Below, in pieces: positions 37,131-47,089 of a stretch of DNA of 64,000 bases. Positions within the stretch are counted from its first letter, which is position 1. Every line of letters begins with the position of its first letter. The position numbers and the translations under genes are program-made. Under the pieces are notes generated by a model. That model was not told where the DNA came from. It ran no database searches and saw only the letters and a program-made list of their open reading frames with translations. Source of the DNA: Ceratothoa steindachneri (Eukaryota; Arthropoda; Malacostraca; Isopoda; Cymothoidae); the NCBI GenBank assembly GCA_963969495.1, contig OZ018324.1, positions 142,981,355-143,045,354 of the forward strand, read 5' to 3'.

Positions 37131-37289
37131 CAGGGTTTACGAGTTGTTAATATGTAGTTGCCGAGTCTTTTCTAGGCCTCACTTGAAAGTGCACAACTAC
37201 CTTGAGCCTAGCTAGAATAGGTGACTATGCACTTTCAAGTGAAGCATAGGAAAGCCTTCACCACTACATTGTAATAGTCGGACACCCAA
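37131..37289. mobile_element. Foldback MITE with TA target duplication
   Basis: A 159-bp segment whose two halves are imperfect inverted repeats of about 60-70 bp. Outer ends are CAGGGTTTACGAGTTG and, as reverse complement, TTGGGTGTCCGACTAT. The inner arms share CACTTGAAAGTGCA exactly (37,180-37,193 against 37,228-37,241). Both sides abut TA (37,129-37,130 and 37,290-37,291), as for Tc1/mariner-mobilised elements. No coding capacity. Confidence 0.75.
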
Positions 37290-37403
37290 TATGATATCTA
37301 AAATCTCAAAAGAATTACCTATCAAATGACTCTTTCACGTGATTACATGTTTGGCCTAAACGCTGACCAATCGCAACGTCATATCAACCATTTATTTGGA
37401 TAA

Positions 37404-37565
37404 GACATAGCCTACGATTGCTTTATGAATATTCAGCGTCGTAACTATGATCTTCAAGATCATCCAGTAAGTAGTCACCCAACAGTTATTGTCGATGAGC
37501 CTTTGTACACCTGTATCAAAGCTGACTCACATCAGACATCTGGCGAGCTAGAATTAGCAAAGTGA
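37404..37565 (+). pseudogene. Mariner transposase remnant, DNA-binding domain
   Basis: One frame reads DIAYDCFMNIQRRNYDLQDHP, then VDEPLYTCIKADSHQTSGELE. This matches the mariner N-terminal pattern of a helix-turn-helix ending in a 'WFxxFRxGDFxLxDxPRSGRP' linker and then 'VDDDxLxxLIEADxRQTTRELA'. The GRP linker is decayed to SHP. No catalytic motif follows. Confidence 0.7.
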
Positions 37566-38149
37566 GCAAACTAAATGTATAGATTCTATGTCAAATGACC
37601 GAATTTAAGCGTCACCACCACATAGACGCTGGCATGACACTACTGTCCAAGAAACGTCGTTTTGCTTAGCTGAACAAAGGGGTTATTGCAGATCAGACGC
37701 GGTGTCTACCCTCAAACATGTTACCAAAATGAAGCTGAACAGGTAATGGTGGACCTGCTTAACTTTAGACCAAGGCCGCCGGCATGCAAATAAAGGTTAT
37801 TGGCTGTGTTTGGAAAACTATAAGGAGGGGGATTTACGAGGAAATGAGGGAACGCAATCAGTATATTGACGCTCAACAACGGCAATATGTGGCAAATGCA
37901 TTTGTAAATAAATTACGAAGATTAACTGATGTCTTGTTTTCGTATGATAACGCCCTGGGATTTTCTGTGATAAAAGCTTAAGTTTCCAATTGTCCTAAAA
38001 TCAAGTTGTTTTCAAGATATATTAAGCTCAGGCTTTAAGATTTAATTCCCAACTTCTGAAACCGGAAAACCACCTCCCGCAACTTCTTTTAAATACTGCG
38101 TCATCCCTTAAGTGTTTTGAATTGATTGTGCCGCTAACTTATAGTGACA
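37566..38149 (+). other. Unassigned, with a 65-codon frame of possible transposase origin
   Basis: The frame 37,784-37,981 reads VWKTIRRGIYEEMRERNQYI and ends in a block with NKLRRLTDVL. This loosely resembles the C-terminus of Tc1/mariner-type transposases, but without a catalytic motif I cannot place it. I see no promoter or splice context. Confidence 0.25.
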
Positions 38150-41100
38150 GTTTTATTAAACTCATAGAGTAAAACATTACTAAAGTGAGCTTAAAATGGG
38201 AAGACATAGGAGCGAATCCCTAAGAAGATTATGACCAAAACTTTAATAATCTGAGAGAAAGAAGTATAAATTACTCTTTGTAGCATTCCTTACTGAAAAT
38301 AATGAGCATTACGTTAATTTATACTGAACTGTAAAACAATGAAATCGAAAACTTCTACAAAAAACGTGCTAAAAAGAAAGGAAATACTTTAATTATAACT
38401 ATAATATAATGATCACCTAAAATTGGTATAAAAACCATGTTAAAAAGGAATCCCAAAGTCGCACTTCAATAGGGAAAATAGTAAAACCCCATTTAAACAG
38501 GAAGCGTAAATTGCCTGTTGAAACTTTAATCTAGAAATCGGAAAACTACTATCTGAAAATTGTATAAATAAAGCAGATAAACAATAGACACTGAAAAAAT
38601 GAACTTTAAAACCTGAATTAGAAACCTAAAAGAAAGGAGAACTTAAATTTGTAATTCATTATGGAACCTGTTTTCGAATTACGTCACCCGAAAACCCGTA
38701 CTCGAAATACTGCCAAAGAAACATAAAATATGTATTTATTACTGCTTTAGAGCTCCTAATTTGTAAACCAGAACCCTACAACAAACTTACTCGAAAATCC
38801 GTAATTTCACGCTGTAAAAAAGGAAAAGAGAATCACTTTGTTGAACCCTTCACAAAGGAATTTGAACTTTCTTCTTGAGCTTTTCAGACAAGAAACTCGT
38901 AATTTCATTTTACCATAAAAATAAAGCAAAAATTACCTATTTGCATGCTTAATCAAGGGAATGCGTAGAAACTGTAAATGAATATTATAAAAATAGTGAT
39001 TAAATAGAAGCAATTAACGCAAAAATCAAAAATAGAACCCTGGCAGAAGTAATCATAAGGTATAATTTAAAACCATAATTAAATAGCCTGATTATTATAA
39101 TTAAAGCCTGTAAAAGAGGAACCAAAAAGTGTGAATTTTTAACCTTTTCAATTTGAAATTGGATAACAATACTTGAAGTTAGAAAAAAGAAGTTAGAAGA
39201 AACTCAAATTCCTTAATAAGTAAACCACATCCAAAACTGTACCCATAATCTATAGTTGAAGCTTCATAAATAGAACTGCCAAATCGTTTCTTCTACGCTG
39301 CAGTAAAGGATCCCGAAAATATTTAATTGAGCCCTTCTTAACCACACGAGAGCATTGCCTACTTATACGAAGACAGAACTAACCCGGGAAATACTTCATT
39401 GACCACAGCTTTAAAAGAGAAACCCCAAAAATCTTAATTGAAACCTGAATAAAAATAACTCTTAAATCGTTATTTAAAAAATCCCACAATAATACCCCCC
39501 CAAAATATTAAACGCCTCAAAAACAAACACGAAAAATCGTATTCGAAACCTGCTAAAAGTTCAAGGAAATTCGTATTTCAACATTGTCTAATAGGAAATT
39601 AATATCCTTAGTAATGCTATTAAAAATTCAACAAAAAATATTGTACTTAAACAATGGAAAAGGAGGCTCAATTCCATTTGTGATAATCTTTAAAACATTA
39701 ATTCCAAAAAGTAAAAGAATGCTCCCTATGGTAAAATAATTGAACACTCCAAAAGCAACAGGAAACTTATGTTTTGCACCCAGGAAAGGAATAAACTGAA
39801 TTTAATAACATTTAAATTCAAGAATTTTAAAAAAGACTGCTAAAAATAAATAAATGAGCCTAGTGAGAAAGAATCTGTAAATTAGTAGTTGAAAACAGCG
39901 AAGGGAATTCCGGATACTCGCTCTTCAACCAAGAAAAATGAAAATAAACATAAACATGAAGCATTCCAGAAAAATACGTGAATGGGCATAGGAAAAAGAA
40001 TTCTAAAGGTATTACTTGGGATAACAACCAAATAACACAGAAAATTTGTACCTGAAACCAATAGGAAAATAACACCAAATGGCCACCAAATCGTCAGGTG
40101 AGATATCGTAAAAAATTCACCAAACTCCTTAATTGAACCATGCAAAAAGATACTTATGTATAATGTATTTGAAGCCAACATTAAATTAACTAAAATTTCA
40201 GACTTGAACTTTACTATAAACTAACAGCTCTAATAATCGAGAATAAACATTAAAGAAAGAATTAAAAAAAAAACGCTCTTGAAGGAAGACTACCCTGGAC
40301 CAGGGAAGCATTTCTTGAACCCTGAGAAAAGTAATATCAAAACTTGCTTTCGAACCCACCCAAAAGAGAAAAATATATAATACCATACTTAAAACAGACC
40401 TCGAATATACATACTTACAAGATACAATACAAAAAGAAATCCTTCAGTACATACTCCTATTTGCATTCTTCAGTAAATAAGGACAAAATCCCATAAATGA
40501 AACCTAGAAAAATGAAATCATATTAAAAATTGAACTCTGTAAAAGGGACCCAAGACATTTTATTTTAACCCTATAATCCTGGAATCCTAAAAAGAGACGC
40601 TTGAATCTGGTAGGAAAAGGAAACTTTTAAACTTCAGTAAAAATCCTACAAAAAATTAACCAGCAAAGTCGTACCCAATCCTGAAAAAAATGGAACCTGA
40701 AATTTTGCATTGAATCCTATATTAATAGAAAACTAGTAAATAATTATTTGCACTAGGTAAAAAATGAATCTGAATAATTGTGATTCCTCCTTTCAAAATC
40801 ACATTAAAGTAACGCGAAAACTTCTAATTAAAGCTCGGAGGTGAAAATGGAACTAGAAAAACATTACTTTAGCCCAGCCGAAAAGGAGGCCGAAACCATT
40901 CAAACCTAGAATCTTCTCCAGTGCAAGGACTTCACTTCCGTGCTGGAAAAGAAATTCCACATGGAATTCCCCTACACATCTTCCATCTGAAAGATGTTGC
41001 TTTACAGAGCAGTTGCGTAGAAAAGGATCATCCCACCCGTCGAACTAGAATTATCAAGGGTCTAGGGAAATTCTGACCTGCTACGATAGGTGTACACACA

Positions 41101-41335
41101 AAAAAAACGTGAATCTGAGCTCAGCGGGGAATTTACGAAAATACTCTTATACAATTTATCCAATACAATTTTAAACCCCCAAAAATCACAGGAGAACATT
41201 GGCGACATTTCAGTGGAACCCCCCAAAAAGGATGCAATTAAATAGAGGGATGAACATAAGACTAATGACTAAACAATTTATTGAACCCCCCAAAAAATCA
41301 TAATTAAGAACATTAATGAGATAACATATACAATT
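38150..41335. repeat. Long A-rich degenerate repetitive region
   Basis: About 3 kb of plus strand dominated by A. Recurrent variants resemble AAAATCGTAATTGAAACCTG and AAAAGGAATCCC, for example near 39,437, 39,535, 38,800 and 41,290. Spacing looks like roughly 35-45 bp but is too irregular to fix by eye. It contains a 3' LTR fragment of gypsy copy B and abuts the integrase tail of that element on the right. Long minus-strand frames (39,860-40,386) are a by-product of the composition. Confidence 0.5.
40907..40976 (-). mobile_element. Gypsy copy B: 3' LTR fragment
   Basis: About 70 bp nearly identical to 47,020-47,089, in the same orientation. On the minus strand both begin TGT(A/G)GGGGAATTCCA and include CCAGCACGGAAGT and GAGAAGATTCTAG. 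Beyond about 40,907 the similarity stops, so the 3' LTR is truncated or rearranged. Confidence 0.7.
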
Positions 41336-41337
41336 CA

Positions 41338-41430
41338 CGTGCAAAACCTTCGCTCCCGCCGGAGTACGGATAAGGTAATCCACGGGTCCTCTAGCCTTGA
41401 GGACGGGTAGGGTCCCTTCCACTGGCTAAG
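41338..41430 (-). pseudogene. Gypsy copy B: integrase C-terminal tail, left of the hAT insertion
   Basis: The minus frame reads EGTLPVLKARGPVDYLIRTP and then GAKVLHVN, the gypsy integrase C-terminal pattern, parallel to REGPFSVEEPQNPVDYLI in copy A. It is separated from the rest of copy B by the hAT element. The two pieces meet in the same domain, which shows the hAT landed inside this coding sequence. Confidence 0.85.
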
Positions 41431-43756
41431 GCAGTTGTTCTCAACTGGTGATCCATGGGACTTCCACTATATTTAGTAAAAATTATATTTATTCGATAAT
41501 ATTTTCATTCCTTGATTGACAGCTGCACTCTTCATTTGTTTTATAGTTTATGCTGTTTATGACACATGGTGCTTTATTTGAGTGTATTATTACGATTTAC
41601 GTTTTATCATTATTTTGGCCAAACTCAACTTATAACTGATATATTTCGTTGCTCTGCCCAGAGATCTAAAGAAATAACAATAGCGATAAGGATTGTTAAG
41701 CGCAAGTATTCAGAGGCTTCATTGAATTTGGCTTCACTTGTCAAGAAAAAGATGACATGGAGTTACCACAGTGTATGTATTATTTGTAAAAGTCTTGGGG
41801 AATGAGTCAATGAAGCAGGCTAAGCTTAAGCTCCATCTCAAAAAGTGTCATCCCAATTTGTTGCAAAAGAATAAAAATCATTTCGAACAGAAATTATAAT
41901 CTCTCAAGCGGCAGCGCCTTGACGCATCAGGTAAATTCCATGAAAAGACCACCAATGCAGTGCGTGCTTCCTACATTGTTGTATACAAAGTTGCACAGGC
42001 CAAGAAGCCTCATAGAATTGTTGAGCAGCTTGTGCTACCCTGTGCAAAAGAAATGGTGAGGCTTGTTGTTGGCGAGGACGCAGCACGGAAGCTAAATTAA
42101 ATATCTGTATCTAATGACACTGTATCGAGACGGATAAATGAAATCTCACAAAACATCAGTGAACAAGTTGTGGATGAAATAAAGAAATCTCTACTGTTTG
42201 CAATACAGTAGGATGAATCAACTGATGTCTCTTCTGCTCTCAGCTAATGGTGTTTGTGCGATATATGGTTGTGGAAGACTTCAAAGAAGAAATTCTTTTC
42301 TGTAAGACTCTTGACACCACCACGCTAGCTCAGGATGTCTTAGAAATTGTCAACAGTTTCTTTGAAGCAAACGGTCTGGATTGGGGAAATTTAGTGGTTG
42401 TTACCACTGATGGTGCACCTGCGATGCTAGGATTAAGATCAGACTTCCAAGCATTGGTGAAACAGCGTGCTCCATTGGCATCTGGCGTTCACTGCTTCAT
42501 TCACAAACAGGCATTGTCGTCGAAAACATTACCGGATCACCTGAACATCGTTTTCAAAGGACTGGTGAAGGTAATTAATTATATCAAATCGTCAGCAATG
42601 AACACCAGGCTATTCAGAAAATTATATCAGGACATGGGTACCGACTTTAAGGTGTTGCTGTTCTACACTTCTGTACGGTGGTATTCAGCAGAGAACGTGT
42701 TCAACAGAATATTTGAACTGAGAGAAGAGTTGACTTTATTTCTCCAGTCTCAAGGAAAAAGGATTTAAGAATTATGCTAACACAGTCAGAATTAGAACTT
42801 GCATACTTCACTGATATTTTTGGAATCTTGAACAAACTGAATCTTCAACTGAAAGGAAAAGGTGCAAATCTGTTCACTCACCAAGGCATCATCAAAACTT
42901 TTCTTGAGAAATTATAACAATTTGGTTCAGTTTCCATGTTTGGATGCCATGCTCTGAGAAAAGAAAGGCATTCAGATGCAAATTTTTGAGCATTTACGAA
43001 AGCTGCGGGATGAATTTCAGCGATACTTTCCGGAAGTGAACATGACAACGGATGAGTTATCTTTCATCAGGAATCCATTCACAGCAAATGTTCATAGCAT
43101 TCCAGAGGATCTGCAGGAGGAATTGTTGGAGCTGAGGAATGATTTGGCGTCTCAAGATGTGCATCAGCAGTTTTTTATGGAAAGATTTGGGGCCACTATG
43201 ATTGGTAGTTACCCAAATATGTCATCACATGCAGTCTAATGTCTTTTACCCTTGCATTAACCTACATGTGCGAGAGTGGATTTTCATGTTTGTTGCACAT
43301 TAAGTCAAGACAGAGGAATCGGCTTGCAGTGGAAAGTGATATTCATTGTGCGCTATCAAGCACCACTCCTAATATTAAAAAGCTTGTCAGTAAGAAGAGA
43401 ATCCAAAAGTCTGGTTGCAAGGAAAAATGAGTTAATCGAATTCAAAATAAAAAATTTCGTTGTTTATTCTTACAATCTTACATTATTTAATTTTATTTAA
43501 CATACATGGCAAAATGATACATAAACATTCATGTAATTCCAAGATATTATTTTTTGGAAGAAGTATATATCAGATTAAAATGTTATCTGCTAATTATTTT
43601 ATATAATTTTTCGAAATTCTGTTTTGAAGAAATATATTTGAAGCGTAAATGCTTGCTGTGTATGCTTACTTTATACTTACTCAAATATAGAATAGTCCAC
43701 AATATTCTTTTAATTGAGCTGGTGGTCCATGGTCTGAAACGAGTTAAGAACCACTG
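41431..43756 (+). mobile_element. Full-length hAT element (Buster-like) with TIRs and 8-bp target duplication
   Basis: A 2326-bp element. The left end is CAGTTGTTCTCAACTGGTG and the right end is GAGTTAAGAACCACTG, whose reverse complement CAGTGGTTCTTAACTC pairs with the left end with a few mismatches. It is flanked by GGCTAAGG (41,423-41,430) and GGCTAAGA (43,757-43,764), an 8-bp target duplication with one mismatch, as expected for hAT. It encodes one transposase on the plus strand and lies inside the integrase tail of gypsy copy B. Confidence 0.93.
41590..43430 (+). pseudogene. hAT transposase (ZBED5/SCAND3-like, Buster group)
   Basis: The protein starts with a BED zinc finger: CIICKSL (41,778), then after a one-base shift SMKQAKLKLHLKKCHP. 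Downstream frames read VRASYIVVYKVAQAKKPH and SNDTVSRRINEIS. The first catalytic Asp lies in DESTDVS (42,211), just after a stop. The second lies in VVTTDGAPAMLG (about 42,396-42,431), inside the longest intact frame (42,247-42,768), which continues to SVRWYSAENVFNRIFELRE. The C-terminal hAT dimerisation block is YMCESGFSCLLHIKSRQRNR (about 43,264-43,323), then ALSSTTPNIKKL. There are several stops and two or more frameshifts, so it is inactive. The resemblance to host genes derived from Buster elements (ZBED5, FAM200) reflects shared origin; this is a transposon, not a domesticated gene. Confidence 0.88.
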
Positions 43757-44330
43757 GGCTAAGAAGTTTGTTGCTTCCCGTGGGAAGTATTAAAAGCACC
43801 TTCGCGCCAGGCTAGGAATTTTCGTTCTCGTGACTTAACGTCAGAGTAGGTCTTATACCTCTAAATAAGTCCTTTTTCACGAGATACGACACTCGTTTGT
43901 TACCACGGGTGGACTCAAGCTCGAGGGTTTGAGTTTTCTCCCAAAGGAAGAAGAGAGTTGCGCACTCCTTCTGGCCACGGGAAAACTTGTCGCTCCGGAG
44001 GGCTTGGAACTCGGGGTCGATAGGGGATTCCAGGAGAACGGGTGCATGGGATTCCAGGGTTGCCTGTGTACGGGTAAACACGGGCTGGGCCACGGGATGG
44101 TCGTAGATTACGCGGTTCTGACCGAACAAAACGGAGCAGAACTGGATTGAGGCCGCTACCACTTCGGCCCAACCGGACATATAGTCACACTCGATGTGAC
44201 AACGAATTACTGGGAAACGACTGGCCCGGCCAATGTAGTCGTGGACCACCGAAAATTTCTTGTGGTCGGGGCCAAGAGGGGGGAGTAGGTCCTCAGACAC
44301 TATGATACAGGTGCACCCGGTGTCACGGAC
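43757..44330 (-). pseudogene. Gypsy copy B: protease and integrase fragments, right of the hAT insertion
   Basis: The protease active site is intact in VRDTGCTCIIV (DTG at about 44,316-44,324), followed by GRASRFPVIRC and MSGWAEVVAA. In the same frame the sequence passes into the integrase N-terminus (NKRVSYLVKKDLF, about 43,870), parallel to copy A. Shortly after a stop at about 43,818 it jumps to an integrase C-terminal piece, GAKVLLILPTGSNKLLS (43,762-43,815). The zinc-binding and catalytic core of integrase are missing. That internal deletion is separate from the hAT insertion, which lies at 43,756. Confidence 0.85.
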
Positions 44331-44478
44331 GAGGGTGGATACTCGGCGACCGTTCACAGTTCCGTTATAGAATTTCAATCCACCAGGGTTGTTCTCATTA
44401 AAGAGAAAGTTTACCTGATGGACGGGGTCTTTGGCGGGCGAGGGAGGATTGGGGGTCTCCTGAGGCGACGGAGGAGGA

Positions 44479-45598
44479 TTAGGGGCGGCCCAGATTTGGG
44501 CCCTTGGTGGGACTGAGAGGTTGCGAATCGGAAGTTTGAGGACAGTTCGTGCGGTAATGGCCGGGAATTCCGCAGGTGTCGCAGATGATCGGGTTCTTTT
44601 GGTACAGCACAACCGGGGGAGAAGAAACTAGGGGCTTAATGTCTTGGTGTTCAGATGGATGGAAGTTTCTTGGCTTCGAGGGACTAGGAACTTTGGTAAA
44701 TCTTGGGACCAATTTAGAAGGGGTCTTACAACCATAAAATTTAGTTTTAGGGCGCGATTGGGGAGCCTTTTTAACATCTTTAGGGTATAAATGGTGACTA
44801 CCCGCGTAAATATCGGCCTCTTCCAAGCACAAACTTAAAAGTGGCGCAACGTTTATCCTTAATGAAGGCAGCTAAAAGCTGATCCATAAGGAAGAAGTCC
44901 AGAAAGGACTCGTAAACCTTGGGAATCTTGCACGCGTTCAGCCAACACTGAAGGTTTCTTTGGAGGATGTCCCCTGTGTTCTCGGAATGTTTGGCCAGGG
45001 CGGATCCTTTCCTGGAGGAATCGGGAGCGGTAGAATTCGCAATTCATATGAACAGCGGCTAATAATTCGGACTTTAACGTGAAATAGTCCAAAGTTGCTT
45101 CCGGTGAAGCGGAGACGAAGATATCTCTTAACTGGGCATTTAGGAGGGGAAGTAGGCGAGCGACACCATCATTTACGAGATCTTATTTATTGATCTGAAA
45201 GATTCTCTCAAAATGGGTGAAAAATGACCCAAAGTCCTCTCCATCATTAAAAGCGGGAAGGTTGACTGAAGGAGTTTGGGGAATTTCAGCCCGGGAACCG
45301 ATAAACTGAGATCCATTTGATTTCGGCTCATTTCTAGCTCATGCTGCCTAATTTATTCACGTTCTTTTATCTCCATTTTGTTTTTCTCCATCTCCATCTT
45401 CAGTTTGTTCTCAATCTCCGTTTTCAGTGTGTTCTCCTCCATCTCTAGTTTGTTCTCCTCCATCTCCATTTTTCTTAGTTCCTCCTCCCTTAGCTCTTCC
45501 CGTTCGTTCCTCTTTTCTTCCTGTACGTAATTTAACTGGTCTTTGCCCGAAAGACCTAACATTTCACCTTGAATCTGGAATTTATCGAAGGATGACAT
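44479..45598 (-). pseudogene. Gypsy copy B: gag with intact zinc knuckle
   Basis: Gag begins at 45,598 (MSSFDKFQIQGEMLGLSGKD). A long Glu/Lys/Met-rich coiled coil follows (45,353-45,530) containing repeats of KMEMEENKLEMEENTLK type. A stop at about 45,352 and a frameshift separate this from the capsid-like block DYFTLKSELLAAVHMNCEFYR (about 45,030-45,090). The nucleocapsid zinc knuckle CDTCGIPGHYRTNC (44,542-44,583) has the canonical C-x2-C-x4-H-x4-C spacing. Gag packages the element RNA in a virus-like particle. Copy B gag is better kept than that of copy A. Confidence 0.85.
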
Positions 45599-46040
45599 TG
45601 TTACGCAGTTAACTGAGGAAACACTGACAGGCGAACGAGCTATGAGACTACCCACGCGAAACGAATACTTAAATATTCGTGAAGGCCTTGTCCACAAGAA
45701 AAGAATTATGATACAGCTACCTACCTCTGCTGTTTCTAAGCGAAAAAAAATTAAAATGGTCCTACCGTAAATAGGACACCAAAGACCTTAACTCTTTGTG
45801 ATTAATAACCAGAAGAGTCTCCAAAATTCAAACACAGTAAAAAAAAATAATTACATTGGGTCCAACACAAAATCGAAATAGATTACGTTCCATTGCTTTT
45901 CAATTAACTTGAACTTGCCTTCTGCCAGTACAATACAAAAATTAAAATAAAAGGGATAGACGTGAATAACAAGGGAACTTCTAATGTCGAAATTAAAATG
46001 AGACGGGTTCGTAAAAGCCCCAAACACACTTGACACCAAA
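45599..46040 (-). other. Gypsy copy B: 5' leader with candidate primer-binding site
   Basis: Non-coding leader between the LTR and gag on the minus strand. TGGTGTCAAGTGTGTTTG (46,021-46,038) begins with TGG and lies where a primer-binding site is expected, about 440 bases before the gag start. The priming tRNA was not determined. Confidence 0.4.
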
Positions 46041-47089
46041 ATTATATAATATGTATATTAATAAATATATATGTCGTGGTATGACATTACATTATATCAA
46101 TACCATATTATATTTATGGGGGAGGGACCAAACTTAAGGGCGAGCCGACAAGGAACGGAACGCTACGAGTTTCGACGCGCGAAACAACGAGATAGGAGTG
46201 CAACGAAGGCAGGTAAAATTTGGGCAATGGCAAAGCTCAAGGTTATTTAAAGCAGCATGTTAAAAAATATAATTTTATTTACATAAAAATAAGAGAATTA
46301 ATGGGCAAAATTACATCGGTTCTCGAGGGGGGGGGGATTGTAGTTATGCATCAGACTCTAGAATTAAAATTTAATGTATTTCAGAAGGAAACTATTCAAA
46401 TTGGGACGATTAAATCAATTGGGTTGCTTGAAAGGGAAGAGGGGTTGGCTTACATACGATTCCGGGTTAGAGGTCAGGGTAAGGCTTCACGGATGTCTTC
46501 TGCAGGCAATAAACATGAGGTGAGGGTGCTCAGAGCTTCTGAGCGAGAAGTTAACGTGATGACGGTTCTCCAAAATGGGGGGGAGCGGTAACGTCCGGTT
46601 AAGGGGAGAGTATTTCGGCCACTCGAAAACGAGGAGCGAACGAGGAGGGCTTCGACAGGAGGTGATGAGTGGAGTCGGAAAAATCGCTCGGTAGCGATCG
46701 TCAAATGGAATTACCTCACTGGCTGGGACTAATTCCAACACACAAAAAGTTCAGCCGTCACTTTGCTTTGTTGTTAGCACCTGACTTGGAACTAGGGGAA
46801 TCTTCTTGGATCCAAGCGAGACTCCTCAACTCTGTGTCTCCCACATGGAAGACGAGCCCAATAAATATCCGAGGCTCTCCCCCGCAGGGGTGGAGGAAAC
46901 AGCGCTACTCTCGAATGGCCTCGAATCTTCACGCCAAGGCGATTCTAACCCGCGTAAAGGTGATGGGTGGTGCATGCGGTTCGAGGCTACCGCTTACCAA
47001 TTTAAGCCTAACCAAATTCTAGAATCTTCTCCAGTGCAAGGACTTTACTTCCGTGCTGGAAAATAAATTCCACGTGGAATTCCCCCACA
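46041..47089 (-). mobile_element. Gypsy copy B: 5' LTR (about 1.05 kb)
   Basis: On the minus strand the segment starts TGTGGGGGAATTCCACGTGG at 47,089, and its first 70 bases are repeated at the 3' end of the element (40,907-40,976). A polyadenylation-like AAATAAAAT lies on the minus strand at about 46,272, and a candidate PBS begins directly after 46,038. The outer boundary is well supported by the direct repeat; the inner boundary is inferred. Frames inside it (46,220-46,591 and others) are not genes. Confidence 0.6.

Noticed and set aside
39860..40386. Aromatic-rich minus-strand proteins
   Set aside because: Open because the plus strand is A-rich repeat; no conserved motif.
42247..43430. 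Domesticated ZBED5/SCAND3-type host gene
   Set aside because: Stops, frameshifts, intact TIRs and an 8-bp target duplication show it is a transposon copy.
43915..44172. Proline/arginine-rich minus frame and its plus-strand partner
   Set aside because: Shadow frames of the copy B protease coding region.
46220..47066. Protein-coding frames of 76-123 codons
   Set aside because: They lie inside the gypsy copy B LTR, defined by the repeated terminus, and show no motif.
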